A stretch of DNA of 51,826 bases, from the NCBI GenBank assembly GCA_015065285.1, contig SVQP01000009.1:1-51826 (forward strand), written 5' to 3'. A model generated the notes under the pieces. That model ran no database searches, was not told the DNA's origin, and saw only the letters and a list, made by a program, of their open reading frames with translations. The position numbers were made by a program, and so were the translations under genes. The stretch is from Oscillospiraceae bacterium (GTDB taxonomy: Bacteria; Bacillota; Clostridia; Oscillospirales; CAG-272). Below, one piece after another: positions 32,086-40,176 of this stretch; within the stretch, counting starts at the first letter, position 1; each line of letters begins with the position of its first letter.

Positions 32086-33303
32086 ATGTCCATACAGATT
32101 CTCTGTCCCGATTACGTGCAAACGGTGCTTGCGGCACTGCAGAGCGCGGGGCACAAGGCTTATATTGTGGGCGGCTGCGTGCGCGACAGCCTGCTTGGCA
32201 AAACGCCTGCGGACTGGGACGTGACCACCTCCGCACTGCCCGAGCAGACCGAGCAAGCGGCTGCGGCTGTAGGGCTGAAAACCTTTCGCACCGGCATCAA
32301 GCACGGTACCGTTTCGGTGCTCTGTGAGGGTGTGACGGTGGAATGCACCACCTTCCGCATTGACGGGGATTACAAGGATTCCCGCCATCCCGAAAGCGTC
32401 AGGTTCACGCCAAGCCTTGCACAGGACCTTGCGCGCCGCGATTTCACCATCAACGCCATGGCGGCAACCCGGGGCACAGATGGCTGGGAGATCATTGACC
32501 CCTTTGACGGGCAAAAGGATCTGCAGGCGGGCATGATTCGCTGCGTGGGCAACCCCATCAAGCGCTTTGGTGAGGATGCGCTGCGCATGCTGCGCGGTGT
32601 ACGCTTTGCCGCGCGCTTTGGTTTTATCATTGAGGATAAGACCGCCAACGCCATGTACGCATGCGCAGGCGGACTGAAAAGCATCTCGCGCGAGCGCGTA
32701 CGTGAGGAGCTGATCGGTATGCTCAAAAGTCCCGATCCCGAGGGCGCGATCAAAACGCTCAAGCGTCGCGGACTGCTCAAATTCGTGTTTCCCTATGCGG
32801 ACGTCACTGCCTCGGCACGCGGACTCAATCAAACGTCTGCCGATTCTCCTCTGTTTCGCCTTGCCTACCTGCTTTACGATGCAATCGACGACGCGGTGCA
32901 AAAGACGACCGCTGACCTCAAGCTTTCGGGGGCAGATGCGGGATATGTGCGCACGCTGCTCGCGCTCAGGGGCGAGGCGCTGCAAAGCACCCCTTTGTTT
33001 GCAAGGCAAATGATTGCCAAATACGGCAAGGATTCCATCCCCGCACTTGCTTTGCGCAAAGTCAAGGGAGAGGACACCACTGCCCTGTCGGACACGGTGG
33101 CAGAGCAGCTTGCATGCGGTGCTTGCGTCAGCATCTCGGAGCTTGCCGTCAAGGGTGCGGATCTTTCTGGGATCGGCATTCCCAAGGGCAAAGAGATGGG
33201 CGCTGTGCTTGGCGCACTGCTTGACGAGGTCATGAAGGACCCCACGCTGAACCGAAAAGAGACCCTGCTGGCACTTGCTAAGCAGATTTATAAGGAGAAA
33301 TGA
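32086..33303 (+). CDS. cca: CCA tRNA nucleotidyltransferase
   Basis: A 405-residue class II nucleotidyltransferase. The head domain has YIVGGCVRDSLLGKTPADWDVTTSA near 22-46, with the catalytic Asp-x-Asp in DWDVTT; the RRDF motif is ARRDFTINAMA near 115; and the nucleotide-selecting helix is RFGEDALRMLRGVRFAARFGF near 160. These motifs suit CCA addition or the A-adding subtype; class II proteins of this group cannot be told apart by eye. It maintains or repairs tRNA 3' ends; nearby tRNA-Ala encodes CCA, so repair may be the main role. The start has GAGGTGA upstream. Cotranscribed with the next gene by a four-base overlap. Confidence 0.92.
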   Translation: MSIQILCPDYVQTVLAALQSAGHKAYIVGGCVRDSLLGKTPADWDVTTSALPEQTEQAAAAVGLKTFRTGIKHGTVSVLCEGVTVECTTFRIDGDYKDSRHPESVRFTPSLAQDLARRDFTINAMAATRGTDGWEIIDPFDGQKDLQAGMIRCVGNPIKRFGEDALRMLRGVRFAARFGFIIEDKTANAMYACAGGLKSISRERVREELIGMLKSPDPEGAIKTLKRRGLLKFVFPYADVTASARGLNQTSADSPLFRLAYLLYDAIDDAVQKTTADLKLSGADAGYVRTLLALRGEALQSTPLFARQMIAKYGKDSIPALALRKVKGEDTTALSDTVAEQLACGACVSISELAVKGADLSGIGIPKGKEMGAVLGALLDEVMKDPTLNRKETLLALAKQIYKEK

Positions 33304-33830
33304 TGTATTCCGTAACCCCAAAAAAGCAGAATAAGCTGACTGCCTTTGCCTGTGCCGCTTGCTTTGTGTGCGGCATTGGCTTGTTTGCACTGACACTGGG
33401 GCAGCCGACAATTCCCTTTGCCAATCTTGCCCTGCAGCTGATCTCCGTGCTGCTGCTTTGCTTGGGCGTTTTTCTGTACACTCGCTATTTTGCGCATCAG
33501 ATGACATATACCGTCTCACCCGGCGGTGTTTTCGATGCCGATGGGCGCGAGGTCTACGACCTGACTGTGATTGACACGGTGGGCGGCAAAAAGCGACGCG
33601 TGCTCTGCCGCATTTCCCTGCGCGACATTGTGCAAACGGATGCGCGTCCCGCCCGTTCCACCAAGAAAAACGGCTATCCCGCCATTGAGCCGACAAGCGA
33701 CCAAGGGCAGGTATTCCGCTACTGCACCGACATGGTCCCCGAGCGCATTCTCGCCGTTTACGACCGTGACGGAAACGTGGTGGTGCTGAGCTTTGACCAG
33801 ACGCTTTACGAGATTCTGAGGAGAAAATAA
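33303..33830 (+). CDS. Two-TM membrane protein of unknown function
   Basis: A 175-residue protein with a Lys-rich start, two transmembrane helices (about 12-33 and 37-59) and a soluble ~110-residue domain (about 65-175) with alternating beta-like strands (MTYTVSPGGVF, YDLTVIDTVGGKKRRVLCRISL, RILAVYDRDGNVVVLSFDQ). The arrangement, two helices followed by a PH-like domain, resembles membrane-anchored bacterial PH domain proteins, but this is only an impression. The start at 33303 overlaps the cca stop as ATGATG, with GGAG at a better distance than for the ATG at 33300. Function unknown; translationally coupled to cca. Confidence 0.7.
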   Translation: MYSVTPKKQNKLTAFACAACFVCGIGLFALTLGQPTIPFANLALQLISVLLLCLGVFLYTRYFAHQMTYTVSPGGVFDADGREVYDLTVIDTVGGKKRRVLCRISLRDIVQTDARPARSTKKNGYPAIEPTSDQGQVFRYCTDMVPERILAVYDRDGNVVVLSFDQTLYEILRRK

Positions 33831-33863
33831 AGCAGCCGGATGCATTTGCACGTTGACTTGACG

Positions 33864-33911
33864 AAAAATCAGCAGGACTCTGCTCGAACACGAGCAGAGT
33901 CCTGATTTTTC
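33864..33911 (+). terminator. Long intrinsic terminator after the cca operon
   Basis: Stem GGACTCTGCTCG / CGAGCAGAGTCC with loop AACA, extended by AAAAATCAG / TGATTTTT around a small bulge, ending in T-rich sequence. Confidence 0.85.
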
Positions 33912-34021
33912 ATTTTTGCAAAAGGTTCGAATCTACATTGGTAGCTGCGCAAGCGGTTTATGACACGCGAAAAAAGCCTCCCCCCACTATGTGTCATCCT
34001 GAGCGGGAGTGTGTTTTTCTT

Positions 34022-34049
34022 GTAGGGGAGGCTATTAGCCTCCCGCACG
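34022..34049 (+). repeat. REP-like hairpin unit, forward
   Basis: GTAGGGGAGGC then TATTA then GCCTCCCGCACG. It is paired with the inverse unit at 34097-34124 (CGTGCGGGAGCAT ... ATGCTCCCCTAC). The outer GTAGGGG and inner CCCGCACG are shared while the stem body differs. Confidence 0.8.
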
Positions 34050-34096
34050 AAAACGGTTTATGATCATGTCACCCGAACACTGATCCGCTCTGATCG

Positions 34097-34124
34097 CGTG
34101 CGGGAGCATAATATGCTCCCCTAC
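34097..34124 (-). repeat. REP-like hairpin unit, inverse
   Basis: Reverse partner of the unit at 34022, same 28-base length, with a different but paired stem (GGGAGCAT/ATGCTCCC). Together with 34022 it forms a two-unit inverted pair with a 47-base spacer. Confidence 0.8.
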
Positions 34125-34227
34125 ACAAAGATACTTTGGCGGTGCCCCCCCCTTGTGTCATCCTGAGCGAAGCACCCCACTATGTGTCATCCTGAGCGAG
34201 AAAACATCCCTGTGCGGATGTTTTCGA

Positions 34228-34318
34228 GTCGAACTTTCAAAAACCTGCAATGATTTGCTGGTTTTTGAAAGTCAAAGCGCAAGGATTGCGCTTTGAGGAT
34301 CTGGGAGGCGGTTTATGA
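34228..34318. repeat. 91-base paired-hairpin module, copy 2
   Basis: Same length and borders as 25582-25672. Its first stem is CTTTCAAAAACC/GGTTTTTGAAAG, where copy 1 has ATC/GAT at the tip: a compensatory pair change that preserves pairing. The second hairpin (CAAAGCGCAA/TTGCGCTTTG) is identical. Confidence 0.85.
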
Positions 34319-34638
34319 TTCCCTTGTAGGGACCGACGTCCTCGGCGGTCCGATACGCAAGCGGTTGGGGCAAGTATAAAATATGACTTTGGCTAAGCAG
34401 ACGTCTTGCAAACCCATCGCAGATCCCGCTGCGGCTCGCATAAGCGAGCACTTGCGCTTTTGCTTGCTGCGATGCGCCAAAGGGCGCATTCTCGACCCGC
34501 AAAAGTTCGACTGCGTTCGAATGCCGCGCAGCGGCATTCTCTCTCCGCTCAGGATGACACATTGTGGGATGCAAGTCCAAGGCTAAAGGCTATCCGCGAC
34601 CCTTGCATTCGGGATCCTCACCATTCATCCCCCGTCAA

Positions 34639-34675
34639 CACAAAAGCCCGATGCGCTTGCATCGGGCTTTTGTGT
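34639..34675 (-). terminator. Terminator of the tRNA-Thr/tRNA-Tyr transcript
   Basis: ACACAAAAGCCCGATGC / GCATCGGGCTTTTGTGT perfect hairpin directly after tRNA-Tyr on the minus strand. Confidence 0.85.
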
Positions 34676-34760
34676 TGGTGGGGGATGGTGGATTCGGACC
34701 ACCGAAGTCAGTGACAACAGATTTACAGTCTGCCCCCTTTGGCCGCTCGGGAAATCCCCC
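34676..34760 (-). tRNA. tRNA-Tyr (anticodon GTA), CCA encoded
   Basis: An 85-base class II tRNA with acceptor GGGGGAT/ATCCCCC, anticodon arm CAGA-CTGTAAA-TCTG (GTA), a long variable arm (TGTCACTGACTTCG region) and T arm GGTGGTTCGAATCCACC-like. CCA encoded. Second gene of the Thr-Tyr pair. Confidence 0.95.
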
Positions 34761-34765
34761 ATATT

Positions 34766-34840
34766 TGGAGCTGGTGAACGGAGTCGAACCATCAACCTGC
34801 TGATTACAAATCAGCTGCTCTGCCATTGAGCCACACCAGC
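34766..34840 (-). tRNA. tRNA-Thr (anticodon TGT), CCA encoded
   Basis: A 75-base cloverleaf with acceptor GCTGGTG/CACCAGC, anticodon stem CTGAT/ATCAG with loop TTGTA giving TGT, and T arm GGTTCGACTCC. CCA is encoded. Five bases separate it from tRNA-Tyr, so the two are cotranscribed from the promoter at 34882. Confidence 0.93.
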
Positions 34841-34881
34841 ACATTCTCACGAGCAGAGTCGTCGTGAACGGAACATGCAGT

Positions 34882-34910
34882 ATTATAGCAGATAGTTTTG
34901 CGTTTGTCAA
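34882..34910 (-). promoter_or_regulatory. Consensus promoter of tRNA-Thr/Tyr
   Basis: Minus strand TTGACA (34910-34905), 17-base spacer ending TGC, TATAAT (34887-34882): a fully consensus, extended promoter. Confidence 0.9.
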
Positions 34911-35084
34911 GTGCTTTTTGAAAAATTTTTGACAAAATATTTCGCCCGTTAAATACAGCGTTTTCTCCCCTGCTTTATATAATATATTTATTGATGATTT
35001 TCCCATATGTTCACAGGCAATTTACAATTTTATGTTATGATGTATTCTGTATAGTTATGAAAACTTTTGAAAGGATCTATGATC

Positions 35085-36164
35085 ATGATAAAAATCGAAC
35101 ATCTGGTAAAGAACTACGGCTCCAACTGTGCTGTGGACGATATCAGCTTCTCTGTGGAATCGGGCGAGATCGTGGGCTTCCTTGGCCCCAACGGTGCCGG
35201 AAAATCCACCACTATGAATATCCTGACCGGCTACCTCTCCGGTACGTCCGGCAAGGTCTCGATCGACGGTATCGACATTCTGGCTGATCCGCTCGGCGCT
35301 AAAAAGCTGATCGGCTATCTGCCCGAGCAGCCCCCTCTTTATCTTGACATGACTGTTGACGAATATCTCAATTTCAACTACGACCTGAAAGGCTGCAAGC
35401 TCCCCCGCCTTGAGCACATTGCCGAGGTTTGCGAGGTTGTCAAGATCGGCGACGTGCGCAAGAGAGTCATCCGCAACCTTTCCAAGGGCTACAAGCAGCG
35501 CGTTGGCATTGCACAAGCACTGATTGGCAATCCCAAGGTCATCATCTTCGACGAGCCTACCATCGGTCTGGACCCCAAGCAGATCATCGAGATCCGCAAC
35601 CTGATCAGAACGCTGGGCAAAGGTCACACGGTCATTCTCTCCACGCACATTCTGCAAGAGGTACAAGCGGTTTGCGACCGTATCGTGATCATCAACAAGG
35701 GCAAGATCGTTGCAGACGAGCTGACCGAGAACATTTCCCGTGCGGTAGAAAACAACCGCCGCTTCAACGTCAAGATCTGCGGTCCTTCCCGTGAGGTGCT
35801 CTCCACGCTCAAGAGCATGAGCGGCATTGTATATGCCGAGGCGCTGGCTGAGCGCGACGGTGAGGCTTACACCTACATGATTGAGAGCGACTATGGCGTG
35901 GACGTGCGTAAAAAGCTGTTCTACACCATGGCGGAAAAGGGCTGGGCGATCATTGGTCTGGAAGCGCTCGGCATGAGCCTTGAGGACATCTTTATCACGG
36001 TAGTGGACAAGTCCGCTGAGGAAAAGATCAGACAAAGCAAGCCCGCTCGCCGCCGCTCCGGCACCAAGGATGCACTGGAAAAGCAGGTGGCTGAGACCAT
36101 GGTGCGCGAAGGCGCAGAAAAGCGCGCTCTTGCCGATACGCAGGAGATTGAGGACGAGGACTGA
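35085..36164 (+). CDS. ABC transporter ATP-binding protein, Gld-type
   Basis: A 359-residue ATPase. Walker A is GPNGAGKSTT near 38-47, the Q-loop region GYLPEQPPLY, signature NLSKGYKQRVGIAQAL near 133, Walker B VIIFDEPTIGLDP near 155, and the switch His in LSTHIL. After ~230 residues there is a C-terminal extension of ~125 residues, with a basic/acidic tail, as in GldA/CcmA-like exporters of polymer or membrane remodelling type. The ATG at 35085 is chosen over one at 35079 because AAAGGA lies nine bases before it. First gene of a five-gene operon with a GldF-like permease and GldG-like proteins. The exported or extracted substrate is unknown. Confidence 0.93.
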   Translation: MIKIEHLVKNYGSNCAVDDISFSVESGEIVGFLGPNGAGKSTTMNILTGYLSGTSGKVSIDGIDILADPLGAKKLIGYLPEQPPLYLDMTVDEYLNFNYDLKGCKLPRLEHIAEVCEVVKIGDVRKRVIRNLSKGYKQRVGIAQALIGNPKVIIFDEPTIGLDPKQIIEIRNLIRTLGKGHTVILSTHILQEVQAVCDRIVIINKGKIVADELTENISRAVENNRRFNVKICGPSREVLSTLKSMSGIVYAEALAERDGEAYTYMIESDYGVDVRKKLFYTMAEKGWAIIGLEALGMSLEDIFITVVDKSAEEKIRQSKPARRRSGTKDALEKQVAETMVREGAEKRALADTQEIEDED

Positions 36165-36225
36165 GCTCCCCGCATAAATTTTTCGAAAGGAGAACGGTGA
36201 TATCCCTTCACCGTGAAATACAAAC

Positions 36226-36972
36226 ATGCTTGCCATCTACAAAAAAGAGATGCGCTCTTATTTCATTAATCCCATCGGATACGTGTTTGCGGGTGTGTTC
36301 TTTATCATCTCGGCACTCTTGTGCTGCTATACCACCATCGTATCCTCCAGCTATGATACCTCAACTTATTTTATGCTGATGATTTTTGCCTTTGTCATTC
36401 TCATTCCGCTTTTGACCATGCGTCTGTTTGCGGAAGAGAGAAAGCTGCGCACAGAGCAGCTGCTTATGACCGCGCCCATATCCATTACCGGCATGGTGCT
36501 TGGCAAATTTTTTGCAGCCCTGACGCTTTTCGCTTCCTCGTTGCTGCTTTCCTGCATCAACTTCATTCCGATCTACGCATTTGCTTCGATCGAGCGCGGA
36601 AACGATTCCTATAACACCACGCACATCGGTCCCGTAACCGGCCAGGTGGTGGGCTGTCTGATCGGCATTTTGCTCATCGGTGCAGCATTCATTGCCATCG
36701 GTACCTTTATCTCTGCCCTGACCGAAAACCAGCTGGCTGCTGCCGTGATCACCATCTCAGTCATTCTCGGCATGGTGCTGCTCAGCTTTTTGAACACACT
36801 GATCGACGTTTACTGGATCCGCTTTATCGTGGACTGGTTCTCGGTACTCAGCCGCTTTAATACCTTCAGCTACGGTCTTTTTGACTTCTCTGCCCTTCTG
36901 TATTATCTCTCCCTGACCTTCGTATTCCTGTTTTTGACCGTCAGAGTATACGAAAAGCGCCGTTGGGGCTAA
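36226..36972 (+). CDS. ABC-2 permease, GldF-like
   Basis: A 248-residue permease with six membrane segments, starting MLAIYKKEMRSYFINPIGYVFAG, the typical start of GldF/NosY-like ABC-2 permeases. The segment EERKLRTEQLLMTAPISITGMVLGKF is the conserved cytoplasmic loop near 80-105 (quoted in two parts: EERKLRTEQLLMTAP and ISITGMVLGKF). It forms the membrane channel for the ATPase at 35085. It is 20 bases before the first GldG-like gene. The family is known for gliding machinery in Bacteroidota, but in clostridia it occurs without gliding and its role is unclear. Confidence 0.9.
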   Translation: MLAIYKKEMRSYFINPIGYVFAGVFFIISALLCCYTTIVSSSYDTSTYFMLMIFAFVILIPLLTMRLFAEERKLRTEQLLMTAPISITGMVLGKFFAALTLFASSLLLSCINFIPIYAFASIERGNDSYNTTHIGPVTGQVVGCLIGILLIGAAFIAIGTFISALTENQLAAAVITISVILGMVLLSFLNTLIDVYWIRFIVDWFSVLSRFNTFSYGLFDFSALLYYLSLTFVFLFLTVRVYEKRRWG

Positions 36973-36991
36973 TCCCGGAGGACAGCGAAGC

Positions 36992-38530
36992 ATGAGAAGA
37001 TCAGCGACAAGCCGCCGTTTTCGCTATGGCTCCTTGTCCGTGGTGCTGACCGTGTGCGTCATTGCCGTGATCGTGATTGTCAACGTAATTTTCCAAACAC
37101 TGACAACGCGCTATTCATGGTATATTGATATGACGTCCTCGGGCACGTTCACCCTCTCGGACGACTGCCGCGATTACGTAGCGGACAATATCATTCCCGA
37201 GATCGACGCAGACAATGCTGCGTTGACCGAGAAGCAGAAAATCAGAATCATTTTCTGCGACGACCAGCTTGCCTGGGCGGATCAGTTGGTTCAGCAATAC
37301 GTTGCCAACACGGCAAACGAGCTGGCTGAGGCATTCCCCGATCACATTCAGATCGAATACGTCAACATCTGGAACCACCCCTCCTTTGCAAAGAAATATA
37401 ACGTGCGCGCAGATACAAACGTGGTCATCGCGTACGGAGACCAGCATATTCTGCGCACGCTCAACGATTTTTACGTGTTCAACAGCGCAGATACCGAAAC
37501 CCCCATCGCTTATAACGGTGAGAAGTGCTTTGCCACAGGCTTTATGCACGTTTCCGAGCACCAAAAGCCCAAGGCTTACCTGACCGTGAACCACGGCGAG
37601 ACATTTACAGACAAGGCGCTGACCCTGCTTTTGCAGGATGCAGGCTATCAGCTGGAGCTGCTCGACCTGATGAACTTTGACATTCCCGAGGACTGCGAGC
37701 TGCTTATTACCTACAATCCCGTCAAGGATTTCGCCATCAACGACGGCATTTCGATCAAGGACGAGATCGTCAAGCTGGACGCCTACATGGAAAACGGCGG
37801 TGCTTACATGGTTTTTGTCAACTCCGATACCTTTGTAGCAGGCGGCTTTGTCAACTTTGAAACCTTCCTTGAAAAATGGGGCATTGATTTCATGCACTCC
37901 GAAGTGGGCGGCATTGAGCACTGCTACACCGTCAAGGACACCTCTCAATCCCTTTCGGTGGACGGCTATACCGTGCTTGGCAGCTATACCACCACGCCCC
38001 GCGGTGCGAATATCGCACAGTCGGCAGGCTATAGCCCCGTGGTATTCTCACGTGCTACCTGCATTGCCCCCGCACAGGGCTTTGCACGAGGCGATGACGG
38101 TGCCTATACCAAGGATGGCTACACCCTTTCCCCCATTCTGACCTCAAGCGAGAGTGCCGAGGCTTGGGCAGGCGGTGCCGCAGTGGCAAACGCATCCGCC
38201 TCCGACCCCTTTATTATGATGACGCTTTCCGAAAAGGAAACCGCAAACGGCACAGCCTTCGTGCTGGCGTGCACCTCCACCACCTTTGCAGGCGAGGATG
38301 CGCTCAATTCCCCCGTATACGGTAACGGCAGCGTGCTGATGGCTTCGGTTGAGACCATCGGTAACGACCGCATTCCCACCACGCTGACCTCCAAGCCCTT
38401 TGAGGATACCACCATTGATACCATCACGGTATCTCAAAAAACCTATATCACGGTGCTTCTGGCTACCGTTCCCGCCCTGATCGTGTTCACTGCGGGCTTG
38501 ATTACCCTGATAAGGAGGAAGCACGCATGA
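36992..38530 (+). CDS. GldG-like ABC transporter auxiliary protein 1
   Basis: A 512-residue membrane-anchored protein of the ABC_transp_aux type: an N-terminal helix (about 16-38, after a basic start), a large extracytoplasmic region (about 45-480) and a C-terminal helix (VLLATVPALIVFTAGLITLIRRK as its last segment, given by its edges). AYLTVNHGETFTDKALTLL near 195 is the conserved GldG-like core (ITVNHGE). It overlaps the next gene by ATGA, and it resembles that gene in layout, so the two look like tandem paralogues. It would work with the ATPase and permease as an extracellular partner, possibly gating a large substrate. Function in clostridia unknown. Confidence 0.88.
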   Translation: MRRSATSRRFRYGSLSVVLTVCVIAVIVIVNVIFQTLTTRYSWYIDMTSSGTFTLSDDCRDYVADNIIPEIDADNAALTEKQKIRIIFCDDQLAWADQLVQQYVANTANELAEAFPDHIQIEYVNIWNHPSFAKKYNVRADTNVVIAYGDQHILRTLNDFYVFNSADTETPIAYNGEKCFATGFMHVSEHQKPKAYLTVNHGETFTDKALTLLLQDAGYQLELLDLMNFDIPEDCELLITYNPVKDFAINDGISIKDEIVKLDAYMENGGAYMVFVNSDTFVAGGFVNFETFLEKWGIDFMHSEVGGIEHCYTVKDTSQSLSVDGYTVLGSYTTTPRGANIAQSAGYSPVVFSRATCIAPAQGFARGDDGAYTKDGYTLSPILTSSESAEAWAGGAAVANASASDPFIMMTLSEKETANGTAFVLACTSTTFAGEDALNSPVYGNGSVLMASVETIGNDRIPTTLTSKPFEDTTIDTITVSQKTYITVLLATVPALIVFTAGLITLIRRKHA

Positions 38531-40176
38531 TGCACAAGTTTACCAAGAAAACCGTATTCTATGCCGTAAGTGTTCTGGTCATTGCCTGCGTGCTGCTGCT
38601 CAACGTCGGGTTTCACGCACTGGCAGCCAAGGGACTTTGGCTGATCGACTTTGCCATTCCCCGTTACCTCTCTCAGGAGGGTACGCTTTACACCGTTTCG
38701 GATTCCTGCATTGATCTGCTGGACGCGACTCTGCCCGGTGCCGTGGATGCGGTCAACGAGCAAAGAGCTGCACAGGGTGAGGATCCCTTGAAGGTGGAGA
38801 TCATCTTCTGCACCGACCCCGATACGCTCAATAAAGCGCAGCTGACACGCTACATTCACTTTACCGCGCTTGGCTTGCAAAAGGAGTTCCCCGATTATAT
38901 CGAGGTCAAGTACGTCAACATCGTACAGAACCCCTCTGCCGTGCAGAAGTACAAGGCAACCAGCGCTACCAACATTTATTCCTCCAACATCATCATTTCC
39001 TTTGGCACGGAATATCGCGTACACACGGTTGACGTGATGTTCACCGCAAACGATGCCACCTCCGAGCCCTGGGCTTACAACGGTGAAAAGAAAATGGCAT
39101 CTGCTATTCTGGCAGTCACACGCGCAGAATCCCCCATCGCCTGCCTGACCGTAAACCACGGCGAGCCCATCCGCGAGCAGACCGAATTTATCAAGCTGGT
39201 GCAGGCTGCGGGCTATGAGGTACAGGAGCTGGATCTGGAAAACGATCCCATCCCCGAAAACTGCCGTCTGATCATTACCTATGCACCGCAATCCGACTTT
39301 TTCGGAGACCCGGCAGACGATAACGACGAGATCGACAAGCTGGACAAGTTCTTGGACAAGGCTTATTCCTTCCTGTACGTTTGCGATCCCGAAACACCTT
39401 CCCTGCCCAATCTGGATGAATATCTGGAATTCTGGGGCATCACCATCGCCTCCAAGACCGACAGCGCAGGCCTTTCCGAGAACTGCGTGATCATGGACAA
39501 GGAGATTTGCGTGGACGGTGAGGGCTATGCACTCATTGCTGACTACGCAACCAAGGGTCAGGGCGCCTCCTTTACCGCGGATCTGCGCAAGCAGGGCTAT
39601 CCCCCTACCGTGATTTTTGATCAGGCAACCGCTATTGTTCCCTCGGAAATGTACGACCGCACCTACACGCTGGCTGATGAGACGACCGGAACCGAGGAAT
39701 ATACCTATCATTCCTACCGCAGCAACGGTATTACCCGTACCATGCACAACATATTCACCGCTCCCGCAACCGCCAACGGTATGGTGGGACAGAGCATTTA
39801 CATGCCCGCAGCGCAGTACCCCTTCAGCCTGATGACGCTGACCGTGGAAAACCGCACCACGCAGGAAACCAACTACTCAGTCGCGCAGGAACCCTCCTAC
39901 GTATGCGCCATCGCATCCACAGAGTTCTTGTCCGATACGGTGCTTGCATCCGATGCGTACGGCAATGCCGACGTGGTATTGGGCACGCTGCGCTATATGG
40001 GACGAGAGGTCATTCCCGTGACACTGGAATTCAAGGCTTTCATGGTTTATGATATTGACGACAAGGTCATGAACCAAAACGACCCCATGCCCGTGATGAT
40101 CATGCTGGCAACTATCCCCGCGTTGATTTGCTTCGGCGTTGGTATTTATGTAAACGTCAGGAGAAAATATTTATGA
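38527..40176 (+). CDS. GldG-like ABC transporter auxiliary protein 2
   Basis: A 549-residue paralogue of the preceding protein: N-terminal helix about 12-32, the same core SPIACLTVNHGEPIREQTEF near 200, and a C-terminal helix ending in VNVRRKYL. It shares the phrase DNxIPENCxLxITYxPxxDF with gene 1 (DIPEDCELLITYNPVKDF there). Two GldG-like genes side by side suggests a heteromer or functional split. It overlaps its neighbours at both ends by four bases (ATGA), so translation is coupled. Start could also be the ATG at 38530. No catalytic motif is recognised. Confidence 0.88.
   Translation: MMHKFTKKTVFYAVSVLVIACVLLLNVGFHALAAKGLWLIDFAIPRYLSQEGTLYTVSDSCIDLLDATLPGAVDAVNEQRAAQGEDPLKVEIIFCTDPDTLNKAQLTRYIHFTALGLQKEFPDYIEVKYVNIVQNPSAVQKYKATSATNIYSSNIIISFGTEYRVHTVDVMFTANDATSEPWAYNGEKKMASAILAVTRAESPIACLTVNHGEPIREQTEFIKLVQAAGYEVQELDLENDPIPENCRLIITYAPQSDFFGDPADDNDEIDKLDKFLDKAYSFLYVCDPETPSLPNLDEYLEFWGITIASKTDSAGLSENCVIMDKEICVDGEGYALIADYATKGQGASFTADLRKQGYPPTVIFDQATAIVPSEMYDRTYTLADETTGTEEYTYHSYRSNGITRTMHNIFTAPATANGMVGQSIYMPAAQYPFSLMTLTVENRTTQETNYSVAQEPSYVCAIASTEFLSDTVLASDAYGNADVVLGTLRYMGREVIPVTLEFKAFMVYDIDDKVMNQNDPMPVMIMLATIPALICFGVGIYVNVRRKYL

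Larger units (their letters stand above)
33919..34638. repeat. Repeat island 2 (no gene)
   Basis: 720 bases of mosaic repeats with no supportable gene, before the tRNA pair. TGTCATCCTGAGCG is at 33992, 34156 and 34185, with its inverse CGCTCAGGATGACA at 34546. The phrase GGTTTATGA appears at 33956, 34056 and 34310. The 91-base module is at 34228-34318. The 39-base and 20-base blocks of island 1 are at 34391-34429 and 34492-34511. REP-like half units lie at 34022-34049, 34097-34124 and 34326-34352. The blocks occur in the same order as in island 1, with different hairpins between them. Confidence 0.85.

Noticed and set aside
32026-33891. 621-codon minus-strand open frame
   Set aside because: Antisense to cca and the following gene; rich in Arg, Ala and His, with no domain.
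38443-39747. 434-codon minus-strand open frame
   Set aside because: Antisense to the GldG-like genes and without a plausible start region.
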